DNA from: Zygnema cylindricum
Taxonomy: Eukaryota > Streptophyta > Zygnematophyceae > Zygnematales > Zygnemataceae
Direction of reading: 5' to 3'
NCBI GenBank assembly: GCA_037447655.1
Contig: JBBHKE010002718.1
Coordinates: forward strand, 1-64,000
DNA: 64,000 nt
The translations under genes and the position numbers were made by a program. Positions within the stretch are counted from its first letter, which is position 1, and the number at the start of each line of letters is the position of its first letter. The notes under the pieces were generated by a model. That model did not search any database. It was not told the origin of the DNA and worked only from the letters and a program-made list of their open reading frames with translations. Of this stretch, positions 1-11,546 are shown in pieces.

Positions 1-2276
1 CATATTAAAATGTTTAATGTTAGCAATGATTTAGTGTCAATTCTGCTAAATTGTGGATCAATCCCATTTTTTTAAATATGTTAAATTGTAAAATCTCCTT
101 AACGTTGATTTAGGTATACAGGATCCGCCATCATAACATATACGTTAAAATATGAAGAAGTACGAAATATAACAATCCGTACCACGTCGAGTCCCTTTAC
201 TATAATTAATTCATTAATATAATTTGTGTTTGCGGATAAATAATCATTACGCTGTTCATAATTTTACACTAACATAGGTACGAGGAAAAACCATCGAAAG
301 ATCAAGTTTATGTCCTTTCACTCAAGTTTGTTTATGACTTAAATAAGTGTTTTTTTCACGCGCGGTGAACGTGATTGCACCAAAGTAGGTGCGAGGACAA
401 TATAGGACAAAACGTACATTGCCGTGTCATACAGTCGATTCCATGCTTCGGGTTGTAAAGCGCAGTTACCTTATAACGTTACGTAAACGTACAACTCTAA
501 TATGTTCATTCAGTTCAATTTCTTATTCTATAATGAACGAAATTATAACGACAGGTAATCCTTGTTTACGTTTCCCTTCACATAACTTACATTGAACCTA
601 ATGTTTGATTTTAATTTCCTTGTCGTGCGCGGGGAGACCGAGCGTTGTATGACGTTAAATATGGACCCTTGACTTTAATAAGGTGCCCGATGGGTTGTTT
701 TATTAGAATTTACGCATTGTAAATTGGGACTTATTTTTAATAAATATGTGTTTAGTTAGATCAAACGTCAAACAAACCTCTTATTACTATCAATGTTAAT
801 TCTAATTCAATGTAAAATGGAGGGAAAACCACTTATTAGGATACATATTAATTCTAACTGGCATTTATACGTCGACGAACGCAGATCAGCCGCTGGTGGA
901 AGAGTATCATTGGTTGTTGCCGAAAACATGTGGCATGTTTAATATCCACGTATTCCTAAAGTTATTCATCAATCGTAGATGATGTTGGTAAAACCGTTTG
1001 TCAGGGTTACGCCGCTCGCATTTTATCCCATGAACTTTTTGCCGTACAACTTGTGAGCAAGAGGTGTTTCCATGGAGCTATCAGCACTGTTGTCGACAAT
1101 GTAAGTTTTGAAATATTAAGCCAAATTGAACCAACTTTTATGTGTTTCCGCTTCTATTCCCGCATTTTTAAATATTTATAAAATCGAAAGCCAAACAAAA
1201 GTTCAAATTTTGAATTATTAACGAAAATGAGCAAAATGGCAAACCCCTCCATTTTTACCGCACAAATTCACTTTCACTTATATCTCGTTTATTATATAAA
1301 TGTATGTGTGAATATGACAACAACACTACTAACTCTTTGTCCTCATTTGCTTAGGTTGCCATTCTCTTCCTTTTCGGCTGCTCCTATTTATTATTTATTA
1401 AGTGATATTAAGGGTTTGAAAGTATGTGGACCCTAAATAGAATTTGGGGTGCCAACCTTGGCAATAACATCAACCATCCCCATAACACTCAGTCTGAACA
1501 CGATGAACAAGATGAGAGGAACATCGAGGAAAATGCATGAATGCCGTACTCTTTCGTACAGTGCCATACCAAAAAATATATAATGTCAGAAAAACAAGCC
1601 TACTAAATGAAGGACTTGATTCTCCACGTTTATGGGCGTAAACGTGGACCGTCGGATGCATAATCAGATACTTCGTCGTCTGACACTTTCAATTCGCAAC
1701 AAGTGACCCAGAGTTGGTCGATTCTTAGCGCTTGAACGAATAGCATCGTGCCTCATTGAAAAGTGAACAAATATCTACGACTACCGCGCGACCAGGTGAG
1801 TACACGTCGTGTATGACATGTGCCTTCCGCCATAGAGGATGCGAGGCCACCAGAAGGCGCCACAAAATCTTTGACGAAGGAAATTGTTTCACGCGTCTGT
1901 TGCCATCTACTAACCATTCTGACATTTTCGTACTCTTTTACAAATTTACGTTTCGTCCGCCCGTACAAATTTTATTCAATGCGTCGTACGAGTCACTTTT
2001 TACCTTCGCTGGTACGAATATGTGGTCACAATTTGTTGTCGTAGATTCTTTGAAGATTTTCAAAATCGTATTCATCTATTACGTGGACCAATCAATTTTG
2101 GCCACGCAAAAACAATGTCGGTTACTTTCCCGACACAATAGAACAATGACTTTAGTAGACGAATTTTTGACGTTTATTGAGACCGCCTAATGGAACAACA
2201 CGCTTAAACGAATGGAATGGACATTACTGTACTGTAGTCATTTTGGTACATTTACCGTACATATATTGATATACTC
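1..2276. other. Intergenic DNA, no gene recognised
   Basis: AT-rich sequence with many short open frames on both strands, none with a recognisable motif or protein-like composition. The longest open frame (1756-2190, plus, 144 codons) overlaps three other open frames, resembles no family I know and is judged to be chance. No tRNA, LTR or clear TIR was seen. Confidence 0.6.
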
Positions 2277-2281
2277 AAAGG

Positions 2282-3284
2282 TGCAACTCTGAGACCTCCA
2301 TAGGTCCTCAAAAAGGGCAGCTTGCAAGAAGCCTCTAGGATAACTCTAACCCCTTTGTGTTTCAGCAATAATAATTGCCACCTTGGCAGACAAAAACTCT
2401 GACCATTTTCACCCGTGTAAACGCAAGACTCCCTTGAGTCGATAGCAAACGGAATCTCTGAATTTGCTCCCCTGAGCTGTAAGTTATGGAGGGTCAAAGT
2501 TGACCTTTTGTACAGAAGCAATCTAGGAGAGAGGGTCCTATCTACCAATTTTTTCTAAGTCCTATCTCTCTCTAAAACTATCTACTAACGTACGGCACCA
2601 ATTATATTAGTGTGCCGTACAGAAAGGTACAGCTGCTGGTGTACTTTTTATTCGAACAGTGTAACCAATGGCCGAAAAGTCGACACATATCATATCCGGA
2701 TTCGTTTCCGTATTCCCTAGAGATGTCGAAATCCAATGTCGTGGTGCCACGTGTCATCCGATGTGGGGGTGACCATAAACCGCCGAAATCCTCTTCCGCA
2801 ATCTCGACATTCTTTTCGGCCGTCCGATCGAATGCCGATTTCAATCGTAGTCGTCATAAATATTTGCGCGGTATTTGTTTTGCTATCGAAACAAATGCGC
2901 GGTACTTGTTTCTTCTTCGTACTCGTAATCCGTACTTTTCATAACTGACTCTATGTATCCCGTATATAGTTGTCGTTAAGTGAATTAGCCTACACGTTAA
3001 CATTTATATACCTATTAAACCCCATATCACTTACCACCATATGTAGACTTAGTGGATGAGTTTACTGGCTATCAACTACTTTACTACCCGTAAATCAACT
3101 AATCTATTACCCGTAAATCTTTGGATAGCATAGGCAGCCATCGCTCTAGCTTCCTCTCTAACTTCTCAGTGACTGCAACAAGTGTGGGAGTTGGAGAGAG
3201 AAATTAGAGGCAGACTACCTCGGCTTCTTTTTCTGCATTTCATTTTAGACGTAGAAAATACAAAAAGAACCAATAAGTTCTACA
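2282..3284 (-). mobile_element. Solo LTR of the B/C/D copia family
   Basis: The 1003-bp segment starts TGCAACTCTGAG and ends TTCTACA. It aligns by eye along its whole length with the LTRs of the copia elements at 8748, 19608 and 58783: shared blocks include the GACTCCCTTGAGTC region near 2430, the CTATCTACTAACGTACGG region near 2580, the ATTTGTTTTGCTATCGAAACA region near 2873 and the CAGTGACTGCAACAAGTGTG region near 3170. A perfect 5-bp duplication AAAGG flanks it (2277-2281 and 3285-3289). No internal region is present, so it is the product of LTR-LTR recombination. It is strongly diverged, and the tRNA-like part is no longer recognisable, so it is an old insertion. Same length as the intact LTR of element D (1003 bp). 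Confidence 0.9.
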
Positions 3285-3619
3285 AAAGGCAAAGATACAT
3301 ACTGTAAAAACTCATTCTCACACTTCTACATACTTGAAAAGATATCAATTTCGGCACGGTAGATTTACCTACCAAATTCTAGTCATCGTTGGTTTATAAT
3401 TTAATCGATTCGCCAGAATATGCAGCAAAAATTTAGTATCAGTTCATGTTTTCAAAAGTAAGACGTCTCTCCAACCGGAACGGGGCGGGAAATAGAAAGG
3501 CACAGAATTTATGAACTGTCTAAAGGTACTTTCGCATGTAGCCGAAACTTAGTCTTGTTACTTTTTTTTTAGCGAAGATTCTCCGTACAACTTTCAGAGC
3601 ATTCGGATGTAAACGCAAA
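3285..3619. other. Spacer without gene
   Basis: Unique-looking AT-rich sequence between the solo LTR's target duplication and the TAA that precedes the Harbinger-like element. No open frame or repeat of note. Confidence 0.5.
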
Positions 3620-3622
3620 TAA

Positions 3623-4258
3623 GGGTACGTCCCCATGTAAGTGATACTTTGAAAAAGTACTTTGGATAGTACAACGCGAATGGTAATTAGAGTAAATTAC
3701 TCCAATTCGGTCGCTCAAAATTTTGACTCTATCACATGAAATAGAGTATATGATTCTAATTTTTTCATTATTCTAATTATGGTAAAGTCTAATTAGCGTT
3801 TTTTATTCTAATATAAGTTCATTTTAAAAAGTATGGAATACAGAGGAACTCCGACCGTGCAAAAATGTACTTTATTAAGTAAAAAAGTACAAATTATGAT
3901 TTAATACAGGTCGTTATCATGTAATTGCGTTTAAACAAACCGAGTAGTGCAAACGTTATAGTGACGATAAACTGTACGTTTTGCCAAATTATGTACGAAT
4001 ACCTTATTTACAGTAGAAGATATTAGCGTGCCAAATTAGAGTATTTAAATAAATTAGAGTAAACTTCATAGTTGAAACAACTCTATCACAAAAATTAGCG
4101 TTCATTACTCTGATTTTTTATTTTAGTTTTTGAACTCTAATTTTTTCATTACTCTAATTACGTTTCGCGGTGTAGTGAAGTGTTAGGTACTACTTTGAAA
4201 AGCGTCCCTATGTGCGAAAATGAAATCGGAACTTTGACATGTGACGGTTGTAGACGTG
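3623..4258. repeat. Left part of the split Harbinger-like element
   Basis: Non-coding, AT-rich left arm with several copies of a TTTTTCATTA(T/C)TCTAATTA-like motif (near 3760 and 4143) and an internal repeat of the terminal motif (GCGTCCCTATGTG, 4202). The right arm resumes at 16142. Confidence 0.6.
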
Positions 4259-4263
4259 GGTAC

Positions 4264-4988
4264 TGTTGAAGGTCATGGGCATTAAGACTTGGCGGTGATC
4301 CACTCCCACTAGGAGTCACACTTAAGGTCATGGGCATTAAGACTTGGCGGTGATCCACTCCCACTAGGAGTCACACTTGCACCAGCAGGAGCAGGTGGAG
4401 CACTAGGGCTAATAGGAGCACTTGCAATAGGGGCTGAGCCATTATCACACATGTTAGCGGAAGCAAACCCAAAGAGAAATGCCTAAAAGACTAGATCTAT
4501 AGTGTAAGATATGTATCTCCAAACGAAAGAGGTCTTTCAACCAAACAAACATGTACTATAAGCAAATTAGAGACAATAGAGCATAAAACACCTTAAACTG
4601 CACTCAGTGCTCTCATTTCCTTCACTCTTGTGTAGAATGTACATTCTGTATCAAACTGATCATTCCTAATTGAATTAAATACTCTAAAGATCCTCAAAAT
4701 ATCTAAAACGTATGTACAAGGTTCACCAGACAGCCTACTGACAAAAATCTAAGTGTTTGGACCAGAATTGTCCACTAACAATATCTATACCCTAAAAATC
4801 CGGGTGATTCTTATCACGTCTACATTCATTGGCGGCCCTACACACTAATTTACTTAAAGATAACTATTCGTGTAGATACTACCAAAAATCCACACTAAAT
4901 TTGGTCAATATTGAACAGTTGGTATTCCAAAAATATTCTAAGTCCTAGACTCAAATTTCTAAGGCTTACTAAAGCTTACTTTTCAATA
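4264..4988 (-). repeat. 3' LTR of copia A, with 55-bp internal duplication
   Basis: 725 bp, against 670 bp for the partner LTR at 15467-16136. The difference is a 55-bp tandem duplication (4269-4323 and 4324-4378) that the other LTR lacks. Terminal sequence CAATA at the right end (TATTG in element sense) is shared by both LTRs. Confidence 0.92.
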
Positions 4989-5005
4989 CTCCCCTTAAGC
5001 TTTAG
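4989..5005 (-). other. Polypurine tract of copia A
   Basis: In element sense CTAAAGCTTAAGGGGAG, purine-rich and directly abutting the 3' LTR. This is the position and composition expected of the plus-strand DNA primer. Confidence 0.8.
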
Positions 5006-5010
5006 AAGAC

Positions 5011-5376
5011 TTACTCACTTAGACCACATGCTTTTCTGCAGTACTCCAACTTAGGAGATGGAAGGGCTTTTGTCAACATGTCCGCAACCATTTTCTCATC
5101 AGGCAAATAGCAAAGTTTGACAACTTTTGCAAATACTTTCTCTCTCACCAAATGTAGCCGAATGTCCATATGTTTACTCTTAAAATGGTGACTTGGGTTT
5201 GTAGCCACAAAAATGGCTGCTTGATTGTCGCACCATATTATTTGTGTCCCGTGTTGTGTAAAACCCAATTCTTGAAGAAATGCCTTAATCCATAGCAACT
5301 CTTTCAAGGCTGCGCTCGTAGCCATGTATTTGGCTTCCATAGTAGATTGAGCCGTGACTTTTTGAAGTTTACTACT
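5011..5376 (-). pseudogene. Copia A RNase H (C-terminal pol)
   Basis: The open frame 5340-5011 carries the copia RNase H signature: MEAKYMATSAALKELLWIK, CDNQAAI with the catalytic Asp, a HHFKSKHMDIRLHLVREKV tract and the pol C-terminus MLTKALPSPKLEYCR just before a stop at 5011. It would remove the RNA strand during reverse transcription. A frame break around 5345-5376 separates it from the RT frame, so the polyprotein is not continuous. Confidence 0.85.
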
Positions 5377-6540
5377 CTAACTACAAGTTCCACTTCCAAT
5401 CTGAATGACATACCCAGTTGTAGACTTTCTACTAAGCACATCACCAAAGCTAGCATCACTCCAACTATTAATGCTAACCTTGTCCCCTCCCAAAGGAAGC
5501 CAAAGATTTCTAGTCCCAACAAGATACCTTAAAACCCTTTTTGCTGCCTCCGAATCTCTCTTTCTTGGATTTTGCAGACTTCTGCTCAATACACCTACAG
5601 CTGCAGCTATATCGGGCCTATTGCAATTCATGAAGTAAATCAGACTTCCCACTACTTGTCTGTAAGGTACTTGTGACATAAATTTTTGCTCTTCTGGACT
5701 AAGTTCCTCATCTATTATGACTCCAAACTCATGCTCCATTCCTTCAAGTTTTTGCTTATACTCCATAGGAGTTGCACAACCTTTGGCATCAGCCAAGCCA
5801 AATTTTTCCAACATGTTTCCTATCGCTTCCTTTTGAGTTAGCCTAATTATTTTCTTTTCTCTATCTCTTTCAACTTGTATTCCAAGGATATATTTTGCCT
5901 CACCCAAATCCTTCATTTCAAATTGTGAATTAAGAGCCTGTTTTACTCTAGATATTCCTTCTTTGTTAATACTTATTAGCAGCAAATCATCAACATACAC
6001 AGCAATGAATATCACCTCATCAGGATTATCACCACACATCACATATACTGAATGATTTGAACTAATTCTAGTAAATCCTAATCCTGTCAAAAACTCATCT
6101 AACTTTCGGTTCCATTGCCTAGGGGCTTGTTTTAGGCCATACAAAGATTTTAAAAGTCTGCACACAAGATTTTCTTTTCCTACTTCCTCATAACCCTGAG
6201 GCTGCTTCATGTAAATAACCTCATCTAAATCACCATGCAAAAAGGCAGTTTTGACATCCATTTGGTGGATATCAAAATCCTCTATGGCACCTAATGTAAG
6301 TAGAATGCGGACAGATGGAAACCTTACAACCGGTGAAAAAGTTTCTTCATAATCTATCCCCTCCTTTTGATTATATCCCTAAGCAACCAAGCGAGCCTTA
6401 TACCTGTCTATGGTATTATCTGGGTTCAATTTAATTTAAACACCCATTTACTTCCAATAGCCTTTCTTCTTGGAGGAAGTTCCACCAGATCCTATGTTTG
6501 GGCCTCCATAATGGACTTAATTTCCTCATTAACCGCTTCC
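5377..6540 (-). pseudogene. Copia A reverse transcriptase
   Basis: The frame 6261-5377 (about 294 codons) begins at MDVKTAFLHGDLDE, holding the first catalytic Asp, and contains QPQGYE, SLYGLKQAPRQWNRKLDEF, the YVDDLLLI active-site box and SYADIAxxVGVLSR-type copia motifs near 5600. Sequence upstream to about 6540 (plus-strand reverse complement) encodes the RT N-terminus in other frames with stops, including a KWVF-like segment. Function: copies element RNA into DNA. The YVDD box is intact, but the frame is broken at both ends. Confidence 0.88.
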
Positions 6541-6548
6541 ACCCAATG

Positions 6549-6863
6549 TTACCTTTCATTACTCGAAAAAGCCTCTTTCAACGTTAGAGGCTCTTCTATG
6601 TGTGCTGAATGAGCAAAGGCTGCATTTTCTCCCCTGAGTCGTGCACTTCGCCTCACTCCACCTGGAAATTCTGTCGCTGGTATAGATAGTTGGGTCCTCC
6701 TCCTTGATACATGTGATTCTTCTTGTGATTCAGTTTCAGCTTGAGGTAGAGGAGAGTCTGCAACTCTTTCAGGCATAACACTTGTTGTTTCTAGTGGAGA
6801 AGATGATTGCAAGTCGATTTGAGTTGATGTAGATGCATTTTCTATATTTTTCTTGAAAAACAT
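6549..6863 (-). pseudogene. Copia A integrase-RT linker
   Basis: A 104-codon hydrophilic frame rich in Ser, Glu and Arg, including a RRSARLRG-like segment. This low-conservation spacer is what copia pol proteins carry between integrase and RT. It has no catalytic role that I can identify. Confidence 0.65.
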
Positions 6864-6938
6864 AGGATTTTCCTCTAAAAAGATATAATCAACACTTTTA
6901 TCTTTTTTTTCATCTTTACGTTGACTAAATACATCTAC

Positions 6939-7934
6939 TCATTTTCCCTCATCCTTCACTATAATGTTTCTGGCTACCACAACTCTATTTCTCTTAATGT
7001 CATATACTTTATAACCCTTGGCATGATCATTATGCCCTAGAAATATACCTGGTATGCCTTTTGGCTCTAATTTCCATTTTTGTGGATCATTATCTAGCAT
7101 AAATATCTTACTTCCAAAAACTTTGAAGTAACTTACATCTGGTTTTTTTCCTCTCCACATTTCGTAAGGAGTTTTATCTTTAACTGCCCTTATTTCTAGC
7201 CTGTTTCTCATATAAGCTGCACAATTCATAGCCTCAGCCCAAAATTTGTAATTTATGTCCATATCAGCCATCTTTGTCCTAGCACACTCTGATATGGTCC
7301 TATTCATCCTCTTTCAAACACCGTTTTGTTCCGGAGAATAAGGAACGGTTAGCTGATGTGAGATACCATGCTATTTTAGGAATTCTGCAAATTCATTAGA
7401 AATGTACTCCCCTCCATTATCAGATCTGAATCCTCCTATCTTTCTCTCATGCAGATTTTCAACGCAAGCTTTATACTATTTAAATTTTGAAAAAACTTCA
7501 TCCTTACTCTTCAAAAAATAAACTGTAGTAAATCTACTATAATCATCAGTAAAGGTAAACATAAACTTAGAACCTCCCACAGATGGATACCTAGATGGCC
7601 CCCATACATCTGAATAAATTAGTTCTAGCAACCTACTACTTCTATGATCAATTTGCGAATGGAAAGGCAACTTATGAATTTTTCCCATTGTACAACCATC
7701 ACATACATTTGATGCTGGTTTTTGACTAATTTTTACACCTTTCACCATTTTTTGATTTACCATCTTTTCTAATCTATCATAATTCACATGTCCTAAATGT
7801 TTATGCCATAAATAACAATCACTGATTACACTTGAGTACATAACATCATTATCATTATCATTTGCAAGACTCAACCGATACAAATTGTTTCCTCCAGCAA
7901 ATCCCTCCACAGTTTTTTTCCCATTCTTACTCAC
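6939..7934 (-). pseudogene. Copia A integrase
   Basis: The N-terminal frame 7934-7476 holds the GAG-pre-integrase zinc region (WHKHLGHVNYDRL followed by CDGC) and the start of the core (SDVWGP with the first catalytic Asp, then TDDYSRFTTVYFLKSK). The core between 7475 and 7308 lies in other frames with stops. The frame 7307-6939 gives the distal core (MNRTISECARTKM, FWAEAMNCAAYMRNR, TPYEMWRGKKPDVSYFKVFG). Integrase joins element DNA to the target. At least two frame breaks make it inactive. Confidence 0.85.
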
Positions 7935-8742
7935 TGTTTTATTTCCATTCTCAGATATAGTTTTAAAACATTTTTTTCTACCACTAATGTAGATAAAAAA
8001 TTTCTTTTAAAAGCTAAGACATGTAACACATCTTCCAAGACCCTTTTCCAAGGTTTTCCCTCTACATTCAACATAAACGACACCCTCCCCTTTGCTTTCG
8101 ACTCAACAAACGTATCATCACTAAAATAAATTTTGATGGGTGAAATAGATTGAATACTCTCAAATAGATGGCGATTGCGGCACATGTGGGCAGATGCGTC
8201 GGAGTCCATAATCCATTCGTCTTCCTCCACGCCTTCCGTTGCTTGTGCCATCGCAAAGTATTTCTTTTCACTGTTGTCGAGAAAGCTGCTCACGTCTTCC
8301 TCCTTAAGTTCGTTGAAGAGAGCGTTTGGGCGACCATCTGATTGAGAAGGAACCCGGCTTTCGTCCCATCCAGAGCGGAAATTTCCTGTGGCTTTCGCTC
8401 TTTTGTATGCATTACACATTCTGAACACATGCCCTTTTTCATCACAGTAATAGCATGTCAAAGGTGACCTTCTAGGACCACTACCTCCACCACTGCCACT
8501 GCCAATCTTAGAATCCGAAAACTAGTTAGCTAATGCCTGAACAGACTTACTACTACCTCTTTGTGATATTTGGTTAGCTTCTTCACTCAAAATAAGTTGT
8601 ATTGCTAAAGCTATGTTCCATTGACGCTGTGGAATAGCACTAAGCCTATCCATGGCTCCCTTATATTCATCAGGCAAAGTTCTCATCAACAATATAGTCT
8701 ACTGAGGTGGTGAAAAGTCCCCACTTGCACTAGTACTCTGAA
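7931..8742 (-). pseudogene. Copia A Gag C-terminus and protease
   Basis: The frame 8461-7931 starts with a CCHC zinc knuckle, CYYCDEKGHVFRMC, typical of nucleocapsid, followed by the protease region WIMDSDASAHMC. The aspartic protease triad is normally D-S-G; here the Gly codon reads Asp (GAC for GGC), probably destroying activity. Sequence 8742-8462 is the middle of gag with stops. The frame is cut at 8743 by the GAAAC duplication and copia B; the N-terminal half continues at 15100. Confidence 0.85.
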
Positions 8743-9464
8743 GAAACTGCAATTCTGTGTCCTCCATTAAACTACAGAATACAGGAAGCCTCTAGATAGT
8801 ATTTAACTAACCCACTTTAAGCCACGACCAAGTCTGCCCAAGAAGGCAAACTGGCAATTTGACTGCACCCCTATGCAGCCTGGACTCCCCTGAGTCCGTA
8901 GCAAAAAAAATCACTAAAAACGGCCAAACAGGCGATAAGTTATGAGCCGGCAAAAATGCCAATTTATACAAAGCTCTCTTTAGAGAGAGAGGTGTCTATA
9001 TACTAAATATTTCCTAAGTCCTAAATCCCTCTCACAACCCCTATCTACTAAAGTACGAACCAATCGTATTACTGTAAAGTACAGAAAGGTACTACGGCCG
9101 ATGTACTTTCTGTACGGCCGGTGTACGACAAGGCTCTTGAGTGGACGCGTGTCATTTCTCCACTTGTTCGTATTTTCTCCGGAATTCCCGCGACCGAATG
9201 TCATCCTTCCACGCGGCGCCACGTCATGCCACGTCCATAAAAACCAAAGTGACCATTCCGCGATCTCGGTGACGACGTGCGCCGTCGGATTAAATCCGAC
9301 ATTAAATGTCGACCGTTCAAAGTGTCTGTTTCATTTGTTTCGTGCGAAATGACGTTCGCACTAAACCTTAACAAGTTCTATGTTCGTTTCGTTTCATATT
9401 CCAGTTAGATCATTTCGGTACAATACAATAGTTTAAATATGAATGAAACCCTATATCATCTAAC

Positions 9465-9550
9465 GGACTTCTACGATAGACTGGTTAGAGTTAACGGCTA
9501 CGCCGCGCTCTACCGGTCGGGGGTTCGAGTCCTGCCGGACTCAACTTTTT
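9465..9550 (+). other. tRNA-like Pol III-type module in B 3' LTR
   Basis: On the plus strand, antisense to the element: an A-box-like TGGTTAGAGTT at 9482, a B-box GGTTCGAGTCC at 9522-9532 with about 30 bases between them, and a T5 run at 9546-9550 that could end Pol III transcription. The 5' and 3' acceptor halves do not pair, so it is tRNA-derived rather than a tRNA gene. Two hairpins follow: GAGTCC/GGACTC (9527-9542) and CTCAAC/GTTGAG (9540-9556). Confidence 0.6.
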
Positions 9551-9554
9551 GTTG

Positions 9555-9574
9555 AGAGTGACTTAAGTCACTCT
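9555..9574. repeat. 20-bp perfect palindrome in B 3' LTR
   Basis: AGAGTGACTTAAGTCACTCT equals its own reverse complement. It is kept at the same place in the other B LTR (14897-14916) and in D (58965-58984), and in changed but still palindromic form in C. Confidence 0.9.
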
Positions 9575-9753
9575 TTAGTCCTTCCTATGGAGCTGAGGCA
9601 CCCATGGCTCCATCGCTCTCTCTCTCTTTCAGTGACTACAACAAGTATGGGGGAAAGAGAGAAGAGATGGAGGCAGGCTGCCATCATTTCTTATATATGT
9701 TTTCCGCTAATTTATTTTAAAACTAGAAAATCCAAAAACTACTTATTTCAACA

Positions 9754-9770
9754 CTCCCCTTATTTTCTAG
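9754..9770 (-). other. Polypurine tract of copia B
   Basis: CTAGAAAATAAGGGGAG in element sense, directly next to the 3' LTR. Element C has the identical tract. Confidence 0.85.
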
Positions 9771-10972
9771 TCTAATTTTAATTTTTCTTTTAATCCACAT
9801 TTTTCCCTACAGTATTTTAACTTTGGTGAGGGCACAGGTTTGGTCATCATGTCCGCTACCATTTCCTCATCAGATCTATATACAAGATTCACTATTTTAT
9901 TCTCAACTTTTTCTCTTACAAAACTTAATCTTATGTCCATATGTTTAGCCTTAAAATGATGTTTTGGATTGGCTGCAATTGCTATGGCCGCTTGATTATC
10001 ACAAAACACTTCATGCACTCCCTCCTTCATATACCCCAGTTCTTGCAGCAAGGACTTGACCCACATCAACTCTTTCACAGCAGAACAAGAGGCCATGTAT
10101 TCAGCCTCCATAGTGGACTGAGCAACCACCTTTTGTTGCTTACTGCTCCAACAGCATGCACCTTCCCCAACATACAACACATACCCAGAAGTGCATCGTC
10201 TCATAGGTGCGTCCCCATAACTGGCATCACTCCAAGTAGTGATGTCAGTGTGCTCTCCTCCCAAATGCAACCATAACTCTCTGGTTCCTACCAGATATCT
10301 CATGACTCTCTTGGCTGCCTCCCAATCCCTCTTCCTAGGATCATTAAGACTCCTACTGAGTACTCCAACTGCTGCCGCTATGTCCGGCCTGGTACAATTC
10401 ATAAAATAGATTAAACTTCCTACGACCTGTCTATAAGGGATAGTCTTCATAAACTCTCTCTCTTCTGTACTCATTTGATCATCTAAGATCATCACTCCTT
10501 CTACACTCCCATCACTTACTTTTTTCAAGTCCATGGGAGTGGTACAACTGTTAGCATTTTCCATCTGGAATTTCTCAAGCATATTACCTATTGCTTCTTT
10601 CTGAGTAAGTCTGATAATCTTCTTCCCCCTATCTCTCTCAATTTGAATCCCCAAAATATAGTTTGCCTCCCCTAAATCCTTCATATCAAATCTGCTTCTA
10701 AGATCTGTTTTTAACTTATTGATCTTTTCCAAGGGTTTACTCAACACAAGCAGATCATCCACATAAATTGCAATAAAAATGACACCATTCTCATCTTCAA
10801 ACACATAGATAGAATGGTCAGAGCTGATACGGATATATCCCAGACTGGTTAGAAACTCATCTAGTTTCTTATTCCACTGTCGCGCAGCCTGCTTCAGTCC
10901 ATATAAGGACTTTATGAGCCTGCAGACTTTGCTCTCTTTTCCTTTTTCCACGAACCCCTTGGGTTGTCTCAT
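9767..10972 (-). pseudogene. Copia B reverse transcriptase and RNase H
   Basis: A 401-codon open frame with RT motifs RQPKGFVE, SLYGLKQAARQWNKKLDEF, the catalytic YVDDLLVL box, DMKDLGEANYILGIQ and TRPDIAAAVGVLSR, then RNase H motifs WSDASYGDAP, SSKQQKVVAQSTMEAEYMA, FCDNQAAIAIA and KHHFKAKHMDIRLSFVREKV, ending MTKPVPSPKLKYC. Motifs look complete and the frame reaches a stop two codons into the polypurine tract. Only the N-terminal fingers (10969-11256) are in another frame, so one frameshift near 10970 breaks it. Confidence 0.92.
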
Positions 10973-11546
10973 GAAATTTCTTCCTCTAACTCACCATTAA
11001 GAAACGCAGTCTTAATGTCCGTCTGGTGGATTTTCATGTCTTCCGCTGCTGCCAGGCTGAGGAGAATCCTTACTGATGGGAACCCAACAACTGGAGCAAA
11101 GGTCTCCTCATAGTCGATCCCCTCGTTTTGGGTGAACCCCTTCGCTACCAATCGAGCCTTATATCTTTCAATGGTATTATCTGGGTTCAGTTTTAGTTTA
11201 AATACCCATTTACACCCAATAGGTTTTTGTCTAGAGGACAATCTGTTAGTTCCCAAGTATTTGCTTCCATGATAGAAGCCATCTCATCATTTATAGCTCT
11301 AATCCATCTTTGTTTTTCTGGACTATTCACTGCCTCCGAGTACGACTGAGGCTCATCAGGGTGAGATAGCTTAGGTACCTTATGAGCGGCTTGTTTTTCC
11401 TGTAATCTTTTGCTGCTCCTCCTTCCTCCCTCAAACTCCGAAGCAAGAATGGATGGAAGTCTTAGATTTCTTCTCATTGTCTCATCGGCTCCCCTGTCCA
11501 TGGAAACCGGTTCTTGTCCCGCTTCTTCTATCTCCTCGAAGTCCAT
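10969..11546 (-). pseudogene. Copia B linker and RT N-terminus
   Basis: Two overlapping frames: 11546-11193 (linker with GGRRSSKRLQEKQAA, then ending in the RT start INDEMASIMEANTWELTDCP) and 11256-10969 (KPIGCKWVFKLKLNPDNTIERYKARLVAKGFTQ-type RT fingers, then the first catalytic Asp in DIKTAFLNGELEEE). A frameshift lies around 11220, where C reads continuously. Confidence 0.85.

Larger units (their letters stand above)
8748..9753 (-). repeat. 3' LTR of copia B
   Basis: 1006 bp, in plus-strand view starting TGCAATTCTG and ending TTTCAACA, so canonical TG...CA. It contains a tRNA-like module and a 20-bp palindrome (listed separately) and an 80- to 83-codon open frame that is only a consequence of LTR conservation. 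Confidence 0.95.

Noticed and set aside
1756-2190. 144-codon open frame on the plus strand
   Set aside because: Overlaps several frames on both strands, composition and motifs are not protein-like, and no regulatory context is visible.
9101-9352. Open frame of 80-115 codons found in every B/C/D-type LTR (also near 14444, 19966, 25362, 53894, 59185)
   Set aside because: Its recurrence is explained by LTR sequence conservation. The frame changes between LTR subtypes and exists on both strands, so no shared protein is conserved.
9465-9550. tRNA gene
   Set aside because: A- and B-boxes are present, but the acceptor and D stems do not form and the T stem has a mismatch. Called a tRNA-like module instead.
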